A stretch of DNA of 64,000 nucleotides, taken from NCBI GenBank assembly GCA_028875335.1, contig JAPPEF010000059.1, positions 1-64,000 of the forward strand, given 5' to 3'. A program made the translations under genes and the position numbers. Under the pieces are notes generated by a model. It saw only the letters and a program-made list of their open reading frames with translations. It did no database searches and was not told the origin of the DNA. Below are positions 33,327 to 41,800 of the stretch, one piece after another (the stretch's first letter is position 1; the number at the start of each line of letters is the position of its first letter). This DNA is from Gemmatimonadota bacterium (GTDB lineage: Bacteria > Latescibacterota > UBA2968 > UBA8231).

Positions 33327-33600
33327 CGACTGCCTCCATTTTTTCGAGGATGTACTCGTATTTCAGGTAGGATGTGTTGTATTCCATGCCTGGATAGGCC
33401 GGGTACTGCTGTGGGAACTGAACCACCCGCCACCCGTCTCGCATGGCCGCCACCACCGAAGGATAGGGCGGTTCCTCGCTGTCGCCGCTGCTGGACCGGT
33501 CCTCGCCCGCGCCGTCGTAAAGCGACCAAGCCACAGTTTGGCTGTGCAAATCGGGAGAATGGGCGTAGAGCACCAATAGTTTCTGCCGGAGCTGAGCCAT
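33316..33600 (-). CDS. Small protein coupled to the PhyH dioxygenase, unknown function
   Basis: 94 residues with GAGAGGACG before ATG 33600. No signal peptide or membrane segment. The sequence (MAQLRQKLLVLYAHSPDLHS ... NTSYLKYEYILEKMEAVDG) is acidic and aromatic with no motif I know. It overlaps the dioxygenase start by 11 bp and provides its ribosome-binding site, so it is very likely a real, coexpressed partner. Confidence 0.6.
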   Translation of the reverse strand: MAQLRQKLLVLYAHSPDLHSQTVAWSLYDGAGEDRSSSGDSEEPPYPSVVAAMRDGWRVVQFPQQYPAYPGMEYNTSYLKYEYILEKMEAVDGR

Positions 33601-33671
33601 AGCGTCCTCTCGTTAAGGGTATTTAATAATAAGGACGCGGCACAGCCCCCGGCAATGAGCCACTCGCCCGC

Positions 33672-34517
33672 TCAGTTGTTCGAAAACTCGATCAACTGCC
33701 CGCCGCACTCGTCTTTCATTTTTTCCAACGCCCTGTTCCGCAACTGCCGCACGCGCTCGCGGGTGACGCCCATGGACTCGCCGATTTCCTCCAAGGTCTT
33801 GGGCGCGCTGTCGTCGAGGCCAAAATAAGCGCGGACAATGTGGGACTCGCGGGAGTCAAGCACCTTCAGACAATCGGCCACAGCCGCGCGCATTTCCCTG
33901 TCGACAAAGCGCTCGTGCGAACTGGGCTCGGACGAGACAAAAGTCTGGGCAAACGTCATCTCGCCGTCGGCAAAGGCAGGAGCATCCAAGGGCAGATCCG
34001 GCTGCCCTATCTCAAAGGCGTTGCGGATGCGCTCCGTCGAAAAATCGACGCAGGCAGCGATTTCTTCAACAGTCGGGGGGCGCCCCAGCTCTTGGGCGAG
34101 GACATCGGCCTCCTTTTCGACCCTCTGCCGGTCGCTGACCCGGCTCAGCGGTGGGCGGGCAATTTTGCCGTGTTCGGCTAAGGCTCGAAGAATGGCTTGG
34201 CGGATCCACCACACCGCATAAGTGATGAACTTAAAGCCACGCGTTTCGTCGAAGCGTTGGACAGCTTCCAACAGCCCGAGGTTGCCCTCGGAAATCAGCT
34301 CGATCAGCGAAAGACCAGACTCGTGGTACTCGCGGGCGACGCGAACCACAAAGCGCAAATTGGCCTGTACCAGTGCCTGACGCGCCTCTTCATCACCTGT
34401 TTTGGCGCGTTTGAAGAGGGCAATTTCTTCCTCGCGACTGAGCGGCTCGGCATCTTTTATATCGCGCCAATAGAGATCGGTCGCCGAGTACATTGTTTCT
34501 TTTTTTTGTACGTTCAT
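33672..34517 (-). CDS. RNA polymerase sigma factor, sigma-70 family (RpoD/RpoS-like, groups 1-2)
   Basis: 281 residues from ATG 34517 (ATG 34529 adds four). Region 1.2 (DLYWRDIKDAEPLSREEEIAL), region 2 (ANLRFVVRVAREYHESGLSLIELISEGNLGLLEAVQRFDETRGFKFITYAVWWIRQAILRAL), region 3 (IARPPLSRVSDRQRVEKEADVLAQELGRPPTVEEIA) and region 4 (RESHIVRAYFGLDDSAPKTLEEIGESMGVTRERVRQLRNRALEKM) are complete. The large region 1.1 is missing, as in alternative group 2 or compact primary factors of FCB bacteria. It should direct RNA polymerase to -10/-35 promoters. Given its TTGACA-type region 4 helix, the promoters listed here may be read by it. Confidence 0.93.
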   Translation of the reverse strand: MNVQKKETMYSATDLYWRDIKDAEPLSREEEIALFKRAKTGDEEARQALVQANLRFVVRVAREYHESGLSLIELISEGNLGLLEAVQRFDETRGFKFITYAVWWIRQAILRALAEHGKIARPPLSRVSDRQRVEKEADVLAQELGRPPTVEEIAACVDFSTERIRNAFEIGQPDLPLDAPAFADGEMTFAQTFVSSEPSSHERFVDREMRAAVADCLKVLDSRESHIVRAYFGLDDSAPKTLEEIGESMGVTRERVRQLRNRALEKMKDECGGQLIEFSNN

Positions 34518-34632
34518 TTCAGGTCCCAATGTTCGCAGTGAATAACCTTTACGTTTACGTTAAAGTTGAAGATAGAATACCAAGTGAACATGCGCAAATA
34601 CTATCTTTTGACGCACCAATAAGGCCAAACGT

Positions 34633-35055
34633 TCAATCCAAAGGCGTTCGGCGACTCTTTTTTTTCTCTGAATGACGCCGCTTGCTGTCGAGGCGGCGCG
34701 ATTGGGCGGCGCGGCTGGGTTTGGTTTTTTTGCGTTTGGGCGGCGCTTTGAGCGCCTCGGCGATTAGGGCGGCCAGCTTGTTGAGGCAGTCGGTGCGATT
34801 GCGTCCCTGAGTGCGAAATCGCTCCGACTGGATCGACAGCGCACCTGTGCTGTTCAGCCGCGCGGCGAGCTTCTCGGCAATCCGCTGGCGCTGTTCGTCG
34901 CTGAGTACCGCACTGTGGACAAAATCAAACTGTAGCTCGACGGAGGTATTGAGCTTGTTGACGTTTTGTCCCCCTGGTCCAGAACTGCGGTGGAACTTGA
35001 AGCGCAGTTCGGAAAGCGGGATGGAGAGAGTGGGCGAGACGTATAGGGTTTCCAT
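34633..35055 (-). CDS. arfB: Alternative ribosome-rescue factor ArfB (GGQ peptidyl-tRNA hydrolase)
   Basis: 140 residues. The class-I release-factor catalytic domain is clear: FKFHRSSGPGGQNVNKLNTSVELQF contains the GGQ motif that hydrolyses peptidyl-tRNA. The C-terminal tail (PPKRKKTKPSRAAQSRRLDSKRRHSEKKKSRR) is the basic extension that ArfB inserts into the empty mRNA channel of stalled ribosomes. No codon-recognition domains are present. It is a single-gene unit next to the sigma factor. Confidence 0.93.
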   Translation of the reverse strand: METLYVSPTLSIPLSELRFKFHRSSGPGGQNVNKLNTSVELQFDFVHSAVLSDEQRQRIAEKLAARLNSTGALSIQSERFRTQGRNRTDCLNKLAALIAEALKAPPKRKKTKPSRAAQSRRLDSKRRHSEKKKSRRTPLD

Positions 35056-35136
35056 AATTGATGGTAGCTTCCCAGCCTGCAGACTTGGGAGGTACGGCCT
35101 GCGGACTTGAAGATAACCTAATGCCTATCCTTTATT

Positions 35137-35164
35137 ATGTCCCATGTCCCATGTCCCATGTCCC
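35137..35164. repeat. Short tandem repeat, 4 x ATGTCCC
   Basis: Four perfect head-to-tail copies of the 7-mer ATGTCCC stand ~45 bp upstream of the oxidoreductase start. Such microsatellites can vary in copy number and so change promoter spacing; nothing further can be inferred. Confidence 0.8.
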
Positions 35165-35207
35165 ATAGTACACCCATTATCGCGTTTTCGCCAAGGAGAT
35201 ACGCTCT

Positions 35208-36374
35208 ATGAAACGCTATACCGCGGCAATCGTCGGCTGTGGTTCCATCGGCAACGCCCACATGGAAGGCTACAATCTCGTGGACGAGGTCGAGGTGATC
35301 GCCGTCGCCGACCCGGTCCCCATGGCCCGCAAAACCTACGTGGACGCATACGGCATCCCACAGGAATTTGAGACGGTCGAAGAAATGATGGAAAAGGCCC
35401 GGCCCGACATCGTCAGCGTCTGCACTTGGCATCTCTTGCATCCAGCACCCACCATTGCCGCGGCCGCAGGTGGTGCCCGCGCCGTCATCTGCGAAAAACC
35501 CATGGCCATCGGCATGGCCGCGGCCGACTCCATGGTCGACGCCTGCGAGGCGCACGGCACCCAATTAGTCATCAGCCATCAACGCCGCTTTACCCCGGGT
35601 TGGGAAAAGGCCAAGGCACTAGTCGAAGAGGGCGCGATTGGCGAGCCGGTCTTCGTCACCAACAAGGTCGCCGACGGCCTGACCAACTGGGGTACGCACT
35701 CCATTGACGGCTCGCGCTTCGTGCTCGGCGATCCCTGCGCCCAATGGGTCATGGGCGCAGTCGAGCGCCGCACCGACCGCTACGAGCGCGACACCATGAT
35801 CGAAGATGCCTGCATGGGTTTGGTCCATTTCGCCGGCGATCTCCAGCTTTTCATTCAGTCCGACCTCATGCGCGAAGGGGCTGGTGCCGGCTGCTTTGAA
35901 ATCCGCGGCAGCGAAGGGCTCTTATCGGTGAGCGAGACCCGGCTCCAGATTATGAATGCCTTCTCTAACGGCTGGCGGGAAGTCGATCTCGCGCTCACCG
36001 AAGGCTCCAAGGCCATTGGCGGCAACACCAACGCCGCCCAAGTCCGCGAACTCATCGCCTGTCTCGAAGGCCACAAGGCCGAGCATCGCAACGCCGGCAC
36101 CACCGCCCGCGACACCGTGGAAATTATGATGGCCCTCTACGAGTCGGCGCGCCGCAACCGCGTGATCCACCTGCCGCTAGAAGAAAAAGACTATCCCCTC
36201 CAACTCATGGTCGAGGAGGGCGGCCTACCCATAGAGGTCGAGGGACGCTACGACATCCGCGGCTTTCTCAAGCGCGACGGCATCGACGAGGCCAAGTATA
36301 AAAAACTCCGGGACGAGGGCATCGGGCACCACCAAATCATGCGCCAGCTCCACGACGAAATGAACCCGCGTTGA
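35208..36374 (+). CDS. Gfo/Idh/MocA family NAD(P)-dependent oxidoreductase
   Basis: 388 residues with AAGGAG ten bases before ATG. The Rossmann motif is AAIVGCGSIGNAHMEGY, followed by VIAVADPVP, and the family's EKP active-site region is ARAVICEKPMAIGMAAAD. The middle segment has an ISHQRRFTPGWEKAKALVEEGAIGEP region typical of sugar or inositol dehydrogenases. The C-terminal ~60 residues (YDIRGFLKRDGIDEAKYKKL) form a helical extension. Substrates are usually sugars or cyclitols. It fits with the enolase-superfamily gene at the right edge as carbohydrate catabolism, though they are not linked. It precedes the S18 gene in the same direction. Confidence 0.9.
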   Translation: MKRYTAAIVGCGSIGNAHMEGYNLVDEVEVIAVADPVPMARKTYVDAYGIPQEFETVEEMMEKARPDIVSVCTWHLLHPAPTIAAAAGGARAVICEKPMAIGMAAADSMVDACEAHGTQLVISHQRRFTPGWEKAKALVEEGAIGEPVFVTNKVADGLTNWGTHSIDGSRFVLGDPCAQWVMGAVERRTDRYERDTMIEDACMGLVHFAGDLQLFIQSDLMREGAGAGCFEIRGSEGLLSVSETRLQIMNAFSNGWREVDLALTEGSKAIGGNTNAAQVRELIACLEGHKAEHRNAGTTARDTVEIMMALYESARRNRVIHLPLEEKDYPLQLMVEEGGLPIEVEGRYDIRGFLKRDGIDEAKYKKLRDEGIGHHQIMRQLHDEMNPR

Positions 36375-36398
36375 GTAGGGTCGGGGTCGGGGGATATA

Positions 36399-36427
36399 TT
36401 GACATTCCCCGGCCCCTCCAGTACTTT
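36399..36427 (+). promoter_or_regulatory. Candidate promoter for the S18/BMC genes
   Basis: TTGACA at 36399-36404 is a perfect -35 element; TACTTT follows after 17 bp at 36422-36427 as a weak -10. The spacing is ideal and the S18 ribosome-binding site is ~45 bp downstream. The weak -10 lowers confidence. Confidence 0.45.
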
Positions 36428-36484
36428 TTGTCCTTTTAAACTTGTGCACCCGCACCAAGCGGTGCCTTAAAAAGGAGCGTCGTC

Positions 36485-36712
36485 ATCAACAAGTTTCGCA
36501 GCTCGCGCCGAGAGGCCGTAGCCAAGCTCAAGTCCGAAGACATCGACTACAAGCGCCTCGATGTCCTAGTCAAGTTCATCACGCCAACCGGCAAGATCGA
36601 ATCGGCCCGGCGCACCGGTGCCACGCGCAAGCAACAGACGCGCGTCGTCCGCGCCATCAAGCGCGCCCGCTTTTTGGCCCTCGTCCCCCACACTCTCGAC
36701 GACACTCGTTGA
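36485..36712 (+). CDS. rpsR: Ribosomal protein S18 (bS18), apparent non-canonical AUC start
   Basis: 75 codons including the start, too short for the usual ORF cutoff. The S18 core is unmistakable: EDIDYKRLDVLVKFITPTGKI, then ARRTGATRKQQTRVVRAIKRARFLALVPH. The frame has an in-frame TAA at 36437 and no ATG, GTG or TTG before the conserved region. An AAGGAG (36472-36477) lies seven bases before ATC 36485, which I take as the start; GTC 36482 is the other option, and a base error at this position cannot be excluded. The N-terminus lacks the zinc-type Cys pair of many S18 proteins. S18 binds 16S rRNA in the small subunit. It is not beside rpsF here. Confidence 0.85.
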   Translation: MNKFRSSRREAVAKLKSEDIDYKRLDVLVKFITPTGKIESARRTGATRKQQTRVVRAIKRARFLALVPHTLDDTR

Positions 36713-36730
36713 TCGAGCCAAGCGCGCCCA

Positions 36731-37180
36731 ATGGCTGCCATAGGGCTGATTGAGACCCGCGGTCTCGTCGGCGTCATCGAAGCAGCCGACGCGGCCGTAA
36801 AATCTGCTCCGGTCGAACTCCTCGGCATCAAGTCCATCGGCGGCGGGCTGGTTTCAACGCACTTTAGAGGTGAGGTTGCCGCCGTCCAAGTGGCGGTGCA
36901 AGCCGGCGTCGAAGCCGCGCTCAAGGTCAGCCAAGTGATCAGCCACCGCGTCATTCCCGCCCCCCATTTAGACGTAGAAAACCTGCTCCTGCACCAGCCT
37001 CAGGCTGCTCCCCCACCAGCGCAACCACCCCCCGACGAACTAGAGGGCTTGCCGGTCGCCCGTCTGCGCCAACTCGTGCGCCAGCTACCCGACGCTCAGC
37101 TCAAAGGCCGCCAAGTTTCGCGGGCCAACAAAGAGGCGCTCCTCCGCGAACTGCGCCGCGCCTCGGCACCAGACACTTAA
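36731..37180 (+). CDS. Bacterial microcompartment shell protein (BMC-H) with C-terminal extension
   Basis: 149 residues. Residues 1-88 are a single BMC domain: AIGLIETRGLVGVIEAADAAVKSAPVELL, then GIKSIGGGLVSTHFRGEVAAVQVAVQAG and VISHRVIPAPHLDVENLL. The GGG segment is where hexamers form the central pore. Residues ~92-103 are a proline-rich linker (PQAAPPPAQPPPDEL). Residues ~105-145 form a basic helical domain (ARLRQLVRQLPDAQLKGRQVSRANKEALLREL) that looks like a small SAP/Rho-N-type fold. The shell of a protein organelle needs vertex pentamers and usually several BMC genes, none of which are in this window. It starts 18 bp after rpsR. Confidence 0.88.
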   Translation: MAAIGLIETRGLVGVIEAADAAVKSAPVELLGIKSIGGGLVSTHFRGEVAAVQVAVQAGVEAALKVSQVISHRVIPAPHLDVENLLLHQPQAAPPPAQPPPDELEGLPVARLRQLVRQLPDAQLKGRQVSRANKEALLRELRRASAPDT

Positions 37181-37196
37181 ACCATACGAGGTCTCA

Positions 37197-37517
37197 GTGA
37201 ACAACCTGTGGAACAATCTCGTGAAAGGGCTGCAAGAAGGCGCGGCCACCGCCGCTGACAAAGCCGGCGACCTGACCCGTCTAGCGCGTGCCCGGCTCGA
37301 TATCGCCGCTGCCAAAAACCAACTCCACCGCACCCAAGCGGATCTGGGAGCGCGGGTCCACCAGCTTCTCGAAGCCGGTTCCGACCCCGTGACCGACGAT
37401 CAAGTGCAAGCGCTGAACCAACAGATCAAAGAGCAAAGTGCTGCGCTCGCCGATTGCGAAGCAGCCTATGAAGCGCTGCAGAGCACATTGCACGCGGAAG
37501 AGCGCAACGCCGATTAG
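37197..37517 (+). CDS. Small helical coiled-coil protein
   Basis: 106 residues from GTG 37197, with GAGGT upstream and a 16-bp gap from the BMC gene. The sequence is Ala/Gln-rich and predicted all helical: DLTRLARARLDIAAAKNQLHRTQADLGARVHQLL then DQVQALNQQIKEQSAALADCEAAYEALQ. No signal peptide or membrane segment. It resembles no family I can name. Its tight spacing suggests cotranscription with the shell protein. It is followed by a repeat-derived terminator. Confidence 0.65.
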   Translation: MNNLWNNLVKGLQEGAATAADKAGDLTRLARARLDIAAAKNQLHRTQADLGARVHQLLEAGSDPVTDDQVQALNQQIKEQSAALADCEAAYEALQSTLHAEERNAD

Positions 37518-37557
37518 TAGTATCTCCTAGCCCTGAATACGTCGCTAGTATGTAGAT

Positions 37558-37588
37558 GTAGGGGCACTCCTTGTGGGTGCCCTTTTTT
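37558..37588 (+). terminator. Repeat-derived intrinsic terminator
   Basis: GTAGGGGCACTCCTTGTGGGTGCCC followed by TTTTTT: GGGCAC (37562-37567) pairs with GTGCCC (37577-37582) and the T-run is 37583-37588. The sequence is a member of the same family as 3597-3668 and here seems to have become the terminator for the rpsR-BMC unit. Confidence 0.75.
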
Positions 37589-37624
37589 GGACGGTGGACG
37601 GATCAAGGGGCGAGCTGGCATATG

Positions 37625-38758
37625 CTAACAGTCTATCGGCAGCATCATTTGCGGGGCTTCGCCGACCGTGCCGTCGGCGGATAAAAATTCACCGACCAAG
37701 CCGTTTGGTTTCTCGCTGTACTGAGCTATCAACGTCATGCCGTCGGCCTCGCCGGCAATTCCCGTAACTTCGTTTAACAACAAGTCCTGTTCTTGAGCCG
37801 TCATTACCGGAAATCCGTAGTGACGGCTTGTGTATTTCAACGGGCCTCTCTCTGTCGTGCGTACGTCAGCCCACTCCTTGTGCTGGGTTAGCCGGGCGCG
37901 GTTGTACTCATTGGCCTCAAAACGTGTGGAGCGCAGCATATCTTGCGCGACCGCTACCAACGTCTCGTCAATCTCCACCCCGACCGAGTTTCTTCCCGCT
38001 GTTAGGGCGGCTGCCAGCGTCGTTCCAGTCCCCGCAAACGGATCGAGCACCACGTCTTCTTTGACGGAAAACATGCAGATGAGCCGGTAGGCCAATTCAA
38101 ACGGAAAGGCCGCGCTGCGCTCGCGGGTCGGCGCATCGACAAGCCCTTGCGAAGTTCCCTTTACATCGAGCCACACGTCCGAAAACCAGACGTTGCGCTC
38201 CTCCCAGAAGAAGGCGCTCTCGCGGCGCTTGGCTTTTTCTGCGGCGGTTGTGAATGTTCGCCGCCGCCCTTTTCTAAACACGAGAATGTACTCGTGCTCA
38301 TAGGTCACATACGCCCCTACGGGCAACATCCCAGACCCCATAAATTTGTTGGGGGCGTTGGTCTGTTTGCGCCAGAGTATATCGGGCAAAGCCGCAAAAC
38401 CTTGGCCGAGGAAGCTGCTGAGGATGCGGGAGTGATTGGAGTATAACTGGAAGTCGCCATCCATAGTGCGGGTGGCGTCGCCAATGTTGACGCAGGCAAT
38501 GCCCCCTGGCTTCATGACGCGGTTGCACTCCAGCCAAACCGCATCGAGCAGCTCGTGCATGAGCGCGAAAGCGGCCTGTCCATTGCCGCGCGACAGTTGC
38601 TCCCCAATGCGACCGTCCTCGTCTTGGCGCGAGAAAATCTCATCCCACATTTCCACCATTGGATAGGGCGGCGAGGTGACGATCAAATCGACCGACTCAT
38701 CCGCGATTCCCGCCATGGACTGAGCAGGGCCGCATATCAGCTTAGCGGTGGTTTGCAT
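37625..38758 (-). CDS. Site-specific DNA methyltransferase (beta-class, probable N4-cytosine or N6-adenine)
   Basis: 377 residues. The catalytic motif IV TSPPYP is at residues 28-33 and the AdoMet-binding motif I DPFAGTGTT at 239-247 (VVLDPFAGTGTTLAAALTAGRNSVGVEID). With IV before I this is the beta permutation. TSPPY is common in N4-cytosine methylases. A target-recognition region lies between (~95-230). It lies 91 bp downstream of the nuclease-STAND gene in the same direction and close to an MjaI-like restriction gene, so it should be the protecting methylase of that restriction-modification set. CTAG would be the expected target if the MjaI assignment holds. Confidence 0.9.
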   Translation of the reverse strand: MQTTAKLICGPAQSMAGIADESVDLIVTSPPYPMVEMWDEIFSRQDEDGRIGEQLSRGNGQAAFALMHELLDAVWLECNRVMKPGGIACVNIGDATRTMDGDFQLYSNHSRILSSFLGQGFAALPDILWRKQTNAPNKFMGSGMLPVGAYVTYEHEYILVFRKGRRRTFTTAAEKAKRRESAFFWEERNVWFSDVWLDVKGTSQGLVDAPTRERSAAFPFELAYRLICMFSVKEDVVLDPFAGTGTTLAAALTAGRNSVGVEIDETLVAVAQDMLRSTRFEANEYNRARLTQHKEWADVRTTERGPLKYTSRHYGFPVMTAQEQDLLLNEVTGIAGEADGMTLIAQYSEKPNGLVGEFLSADGTVGEAPQMMLPIDC

Positions 38759-38849
38759 TGGTTCTATCTTTCTATCTGTAGTATTGAGCGTACTCTGTTC
38801 TGATGCTACTCCGTTAGGATGATAGTATTCCTCAAGAAGATTCTACAAC

Positions 38850-41800
38850 CTATGTAATTGAAACAGGCGTCACGAAATCATCCCGCATCCTAAAGGCGGC
38901 GGACGAACCATTCTCGACGAGCAGGTCGAGTAGAGAGAGAATCGCCTCCCGTAGCTCACGCTGACGCTTTAGCTCCATAGGTCTCCCGTACACGTATCGC
39001 TGGAGAAGGACTTCGAGACGGAAGACAGTATCTCCCGTTCTCATCATCTGCTGAGGGTCTCCTTCTTGAAGTCGATTTGCGATGTGGATGAACGCATCGG
39101 GCAGCGACTGGTCACCGATGTTGTAGAGAAATCGAACGTAGGCGTCCAAGACCGTCGAAGAAGGAGGCAGATCTTCAAACAGTGCATGGACATGGTTGGA
39201 GTTGCCATCCAGACTCGACCAGTGGCGAATTTCCTTCTTCGGCAAATTTCCGAGGAAAATTGCCGACACCATTTCTGTTCCGTTTGTGTGCCTATCGTCA
39301 ATCTGTGCAAGCCATTGGGCACATCGGACTTTATCCGCAAACAGCTTCCAAAGCGACCAGAATTGCGCGGTGTTTGGTTCGCAATTCTCGAAGTCGATTA
39401 ACTCGCGGAGAATCCCGTGAACTTCTCTTGGGTGACGATCTATGGCGTCCAAAATAGGCTGGAGAATCGAGGTCGCGACTTCCAATGAGGTTCGGAGAAG
39501 AAAGTCCGACAGGAGTCCCAATGGAGTACGCTCTGTCTTATCAGCGTTCCACCACCCGACGAGCGTGTGTGCAAGTCGCTCGAACGCCTCAATTGCCACA
39601 GGCTCGGTCGGTGCTCGGCCCAAGATTGCTATGATCTGCCTGTTGGCCTCTGCGCCAACCTCCCGAGTTGAGTCGAATTTCCGGTGTGCATCGTCAGAAA
39701 TCCCATCTTCTTTATCAAAACGCTCTCTAACGACAGGTGCAAACTCGGCCTTAATGTCGTCAATTGGCCGTCCATGTGAGAACTCATCTGGACGAGGGCG
39801 TTTTGAATCGGCGTCGGCTTCGTCTTGCACCAGCATAGCCTCTGTTGCGAGGGCATTTACACAACGTATAGCCAACTCCCGATCTATTGCCCACAAGTAT
39901 CTGCCAATGCCCGACGCTGCATACCAGCGAACCTCATCAATCGCGTGAGTCAAGGCGAGTACGAGCATCTGACGGGCACAGACTTGCTGGGCCTCAGATA
40001 GCGACTTTTCCAACAGCAGGGGCATCACATAAGCGCATCGCCGATCAACAGACATACTGTCCTCTTCAATACGCGCAGGCTCGTTCCAGTGATAGCCTTT
40101 ACGCTCCACCTCCGAGCAGATGGTGTCCACACACCACTCTCTTTCGTCGTCCGACATCTCCTCCCAGTGATCGCGAATGCAGACAGCAGAGACAATCCCA
40201 GGCCCTCCTCGGTACAAATCGTCCTCCTCGTCGCTATCCTCGCCAACTGCTTGAGCTTCCTGTAGTATCTGTCGCCATTGAGCAGGATGGTATATAGTAC
40301 TTGTCTCACGGTCGAAAACACTACGTCCCCACCCCGAAAGCCTTAACCTGTCATTTATAGCTTGAAACCATGAGGCATTTTGCTCCACCATCTCCTTGAC
40401 ATCAGGTTCTGGTTCGTTGGGGTCAAGGCGAATGTACTTTCTGCTATCTTCAGAGGAGACGCGGTCTTCAGAATCTACAGGGGCTTCGGCTATGTGCTCT
40501 GAAACTGTGTACTGCCTCAAGTCCATACGCTGGAGCGCGAGCCGCCAGATTCGATCTACCTCGTTTTGTTCCTCCAATGGTGGCATTTCTGAACGGTGCC
40601 TATCAAGCAATTCGTGTACACGAGACGCGAACGGACCCCTTTGTAGATAAAGGCTCACCAACTCAAGATCGCGCTGGCGGTGAGGAAGCGTGTTCGCCTT
40701 TTTTCGTTCCTCTTCGTAGGCTTTATTTAAAGCGTCTAATTGAGACGTGAATTTCAGCATAGAAGATGCACGCGACTCAGATATGAGCCGATAGTGGTCG
40801 AGTTCGATGCACGGGCGAGATTGGAGCAGGACTAAGAGGATCTCGCCCGTCATATGTGGAAAAGCCGTTGCGACGCTTGCTATAACTGCGGTGAGCGCAG
40901 CAGAGTCGCTCTTTTGAAGAATATCTATGAGGATTCTATCGAGTTCGTGCGGACGCGCCTCTGCCAATTCCAGCAGCCAGTGTTCCAACGCCATCAGGAT
41001 AGATTGTAGGACATACGGACCCGACATTCCTCGGTACAGGTGCCAAAACTTGCGGTCACACCACTGTTTCCGCGATGTTCCATCCGTGAATGTCAGCGTT
41101 ATATCGAAGTGAGGCTCGACATACTCCGATTGCACTATGCGTTGTGCATACCACTCAGCGCTATGGTTGAATACTTCAATGATTAAGCCGAGCCCCTCGC
41201 GTCGGTGATGGCGAAGGAGCGTGAGAAACGGACCGTGGTATGCACTCGCTGGTAAGAAGCCGTAGCTCATGGTAGGCTTGATGCCGAACAGAAGCTCCCG
41301 TCCTAGCGGCCTTCCATGCCTCCATTCTTGTTGAAGGTCGGCCTCTGAGCATAGCAGATAGTCTTTAGCAGCCGAGACGACCAGTTCAGGCATATCCCGA
41401 GCCGCAGGCGCACCATCCATACCTTCAAAAATGATCTTTCGGAATTCCTCTGTAGTCCGGTCTCGCTTCTCGGTCTCTTGGTTCCCGCTCAGAAGGGCGG
41501 CGAACCGATCGTGATCAGCGTCTGGAATTTTTGCAATTATTTGGAGGATTCGTTTCTGCTGGTCTCCTGATCTGTAGCCATCGAAGCTCGGAAGGAGCCA
41601 GTGTGCGATCACCGCAACAGCTTCGGCTCCGGCCGGATACGGATTTTGTAAACTGACGCCACGAGCCCAATCCTCAATAAGCCCTAGGAGAAGGGGCCTG
41701 TCTTCTTGGGTAAATGACGTGAGACTACCTTGTACCAACCGCAGGACGCTCGCCCAAGCTATTCCGTCCGGTACGTTGAGCAGAGATGGACCGGCTGCGG

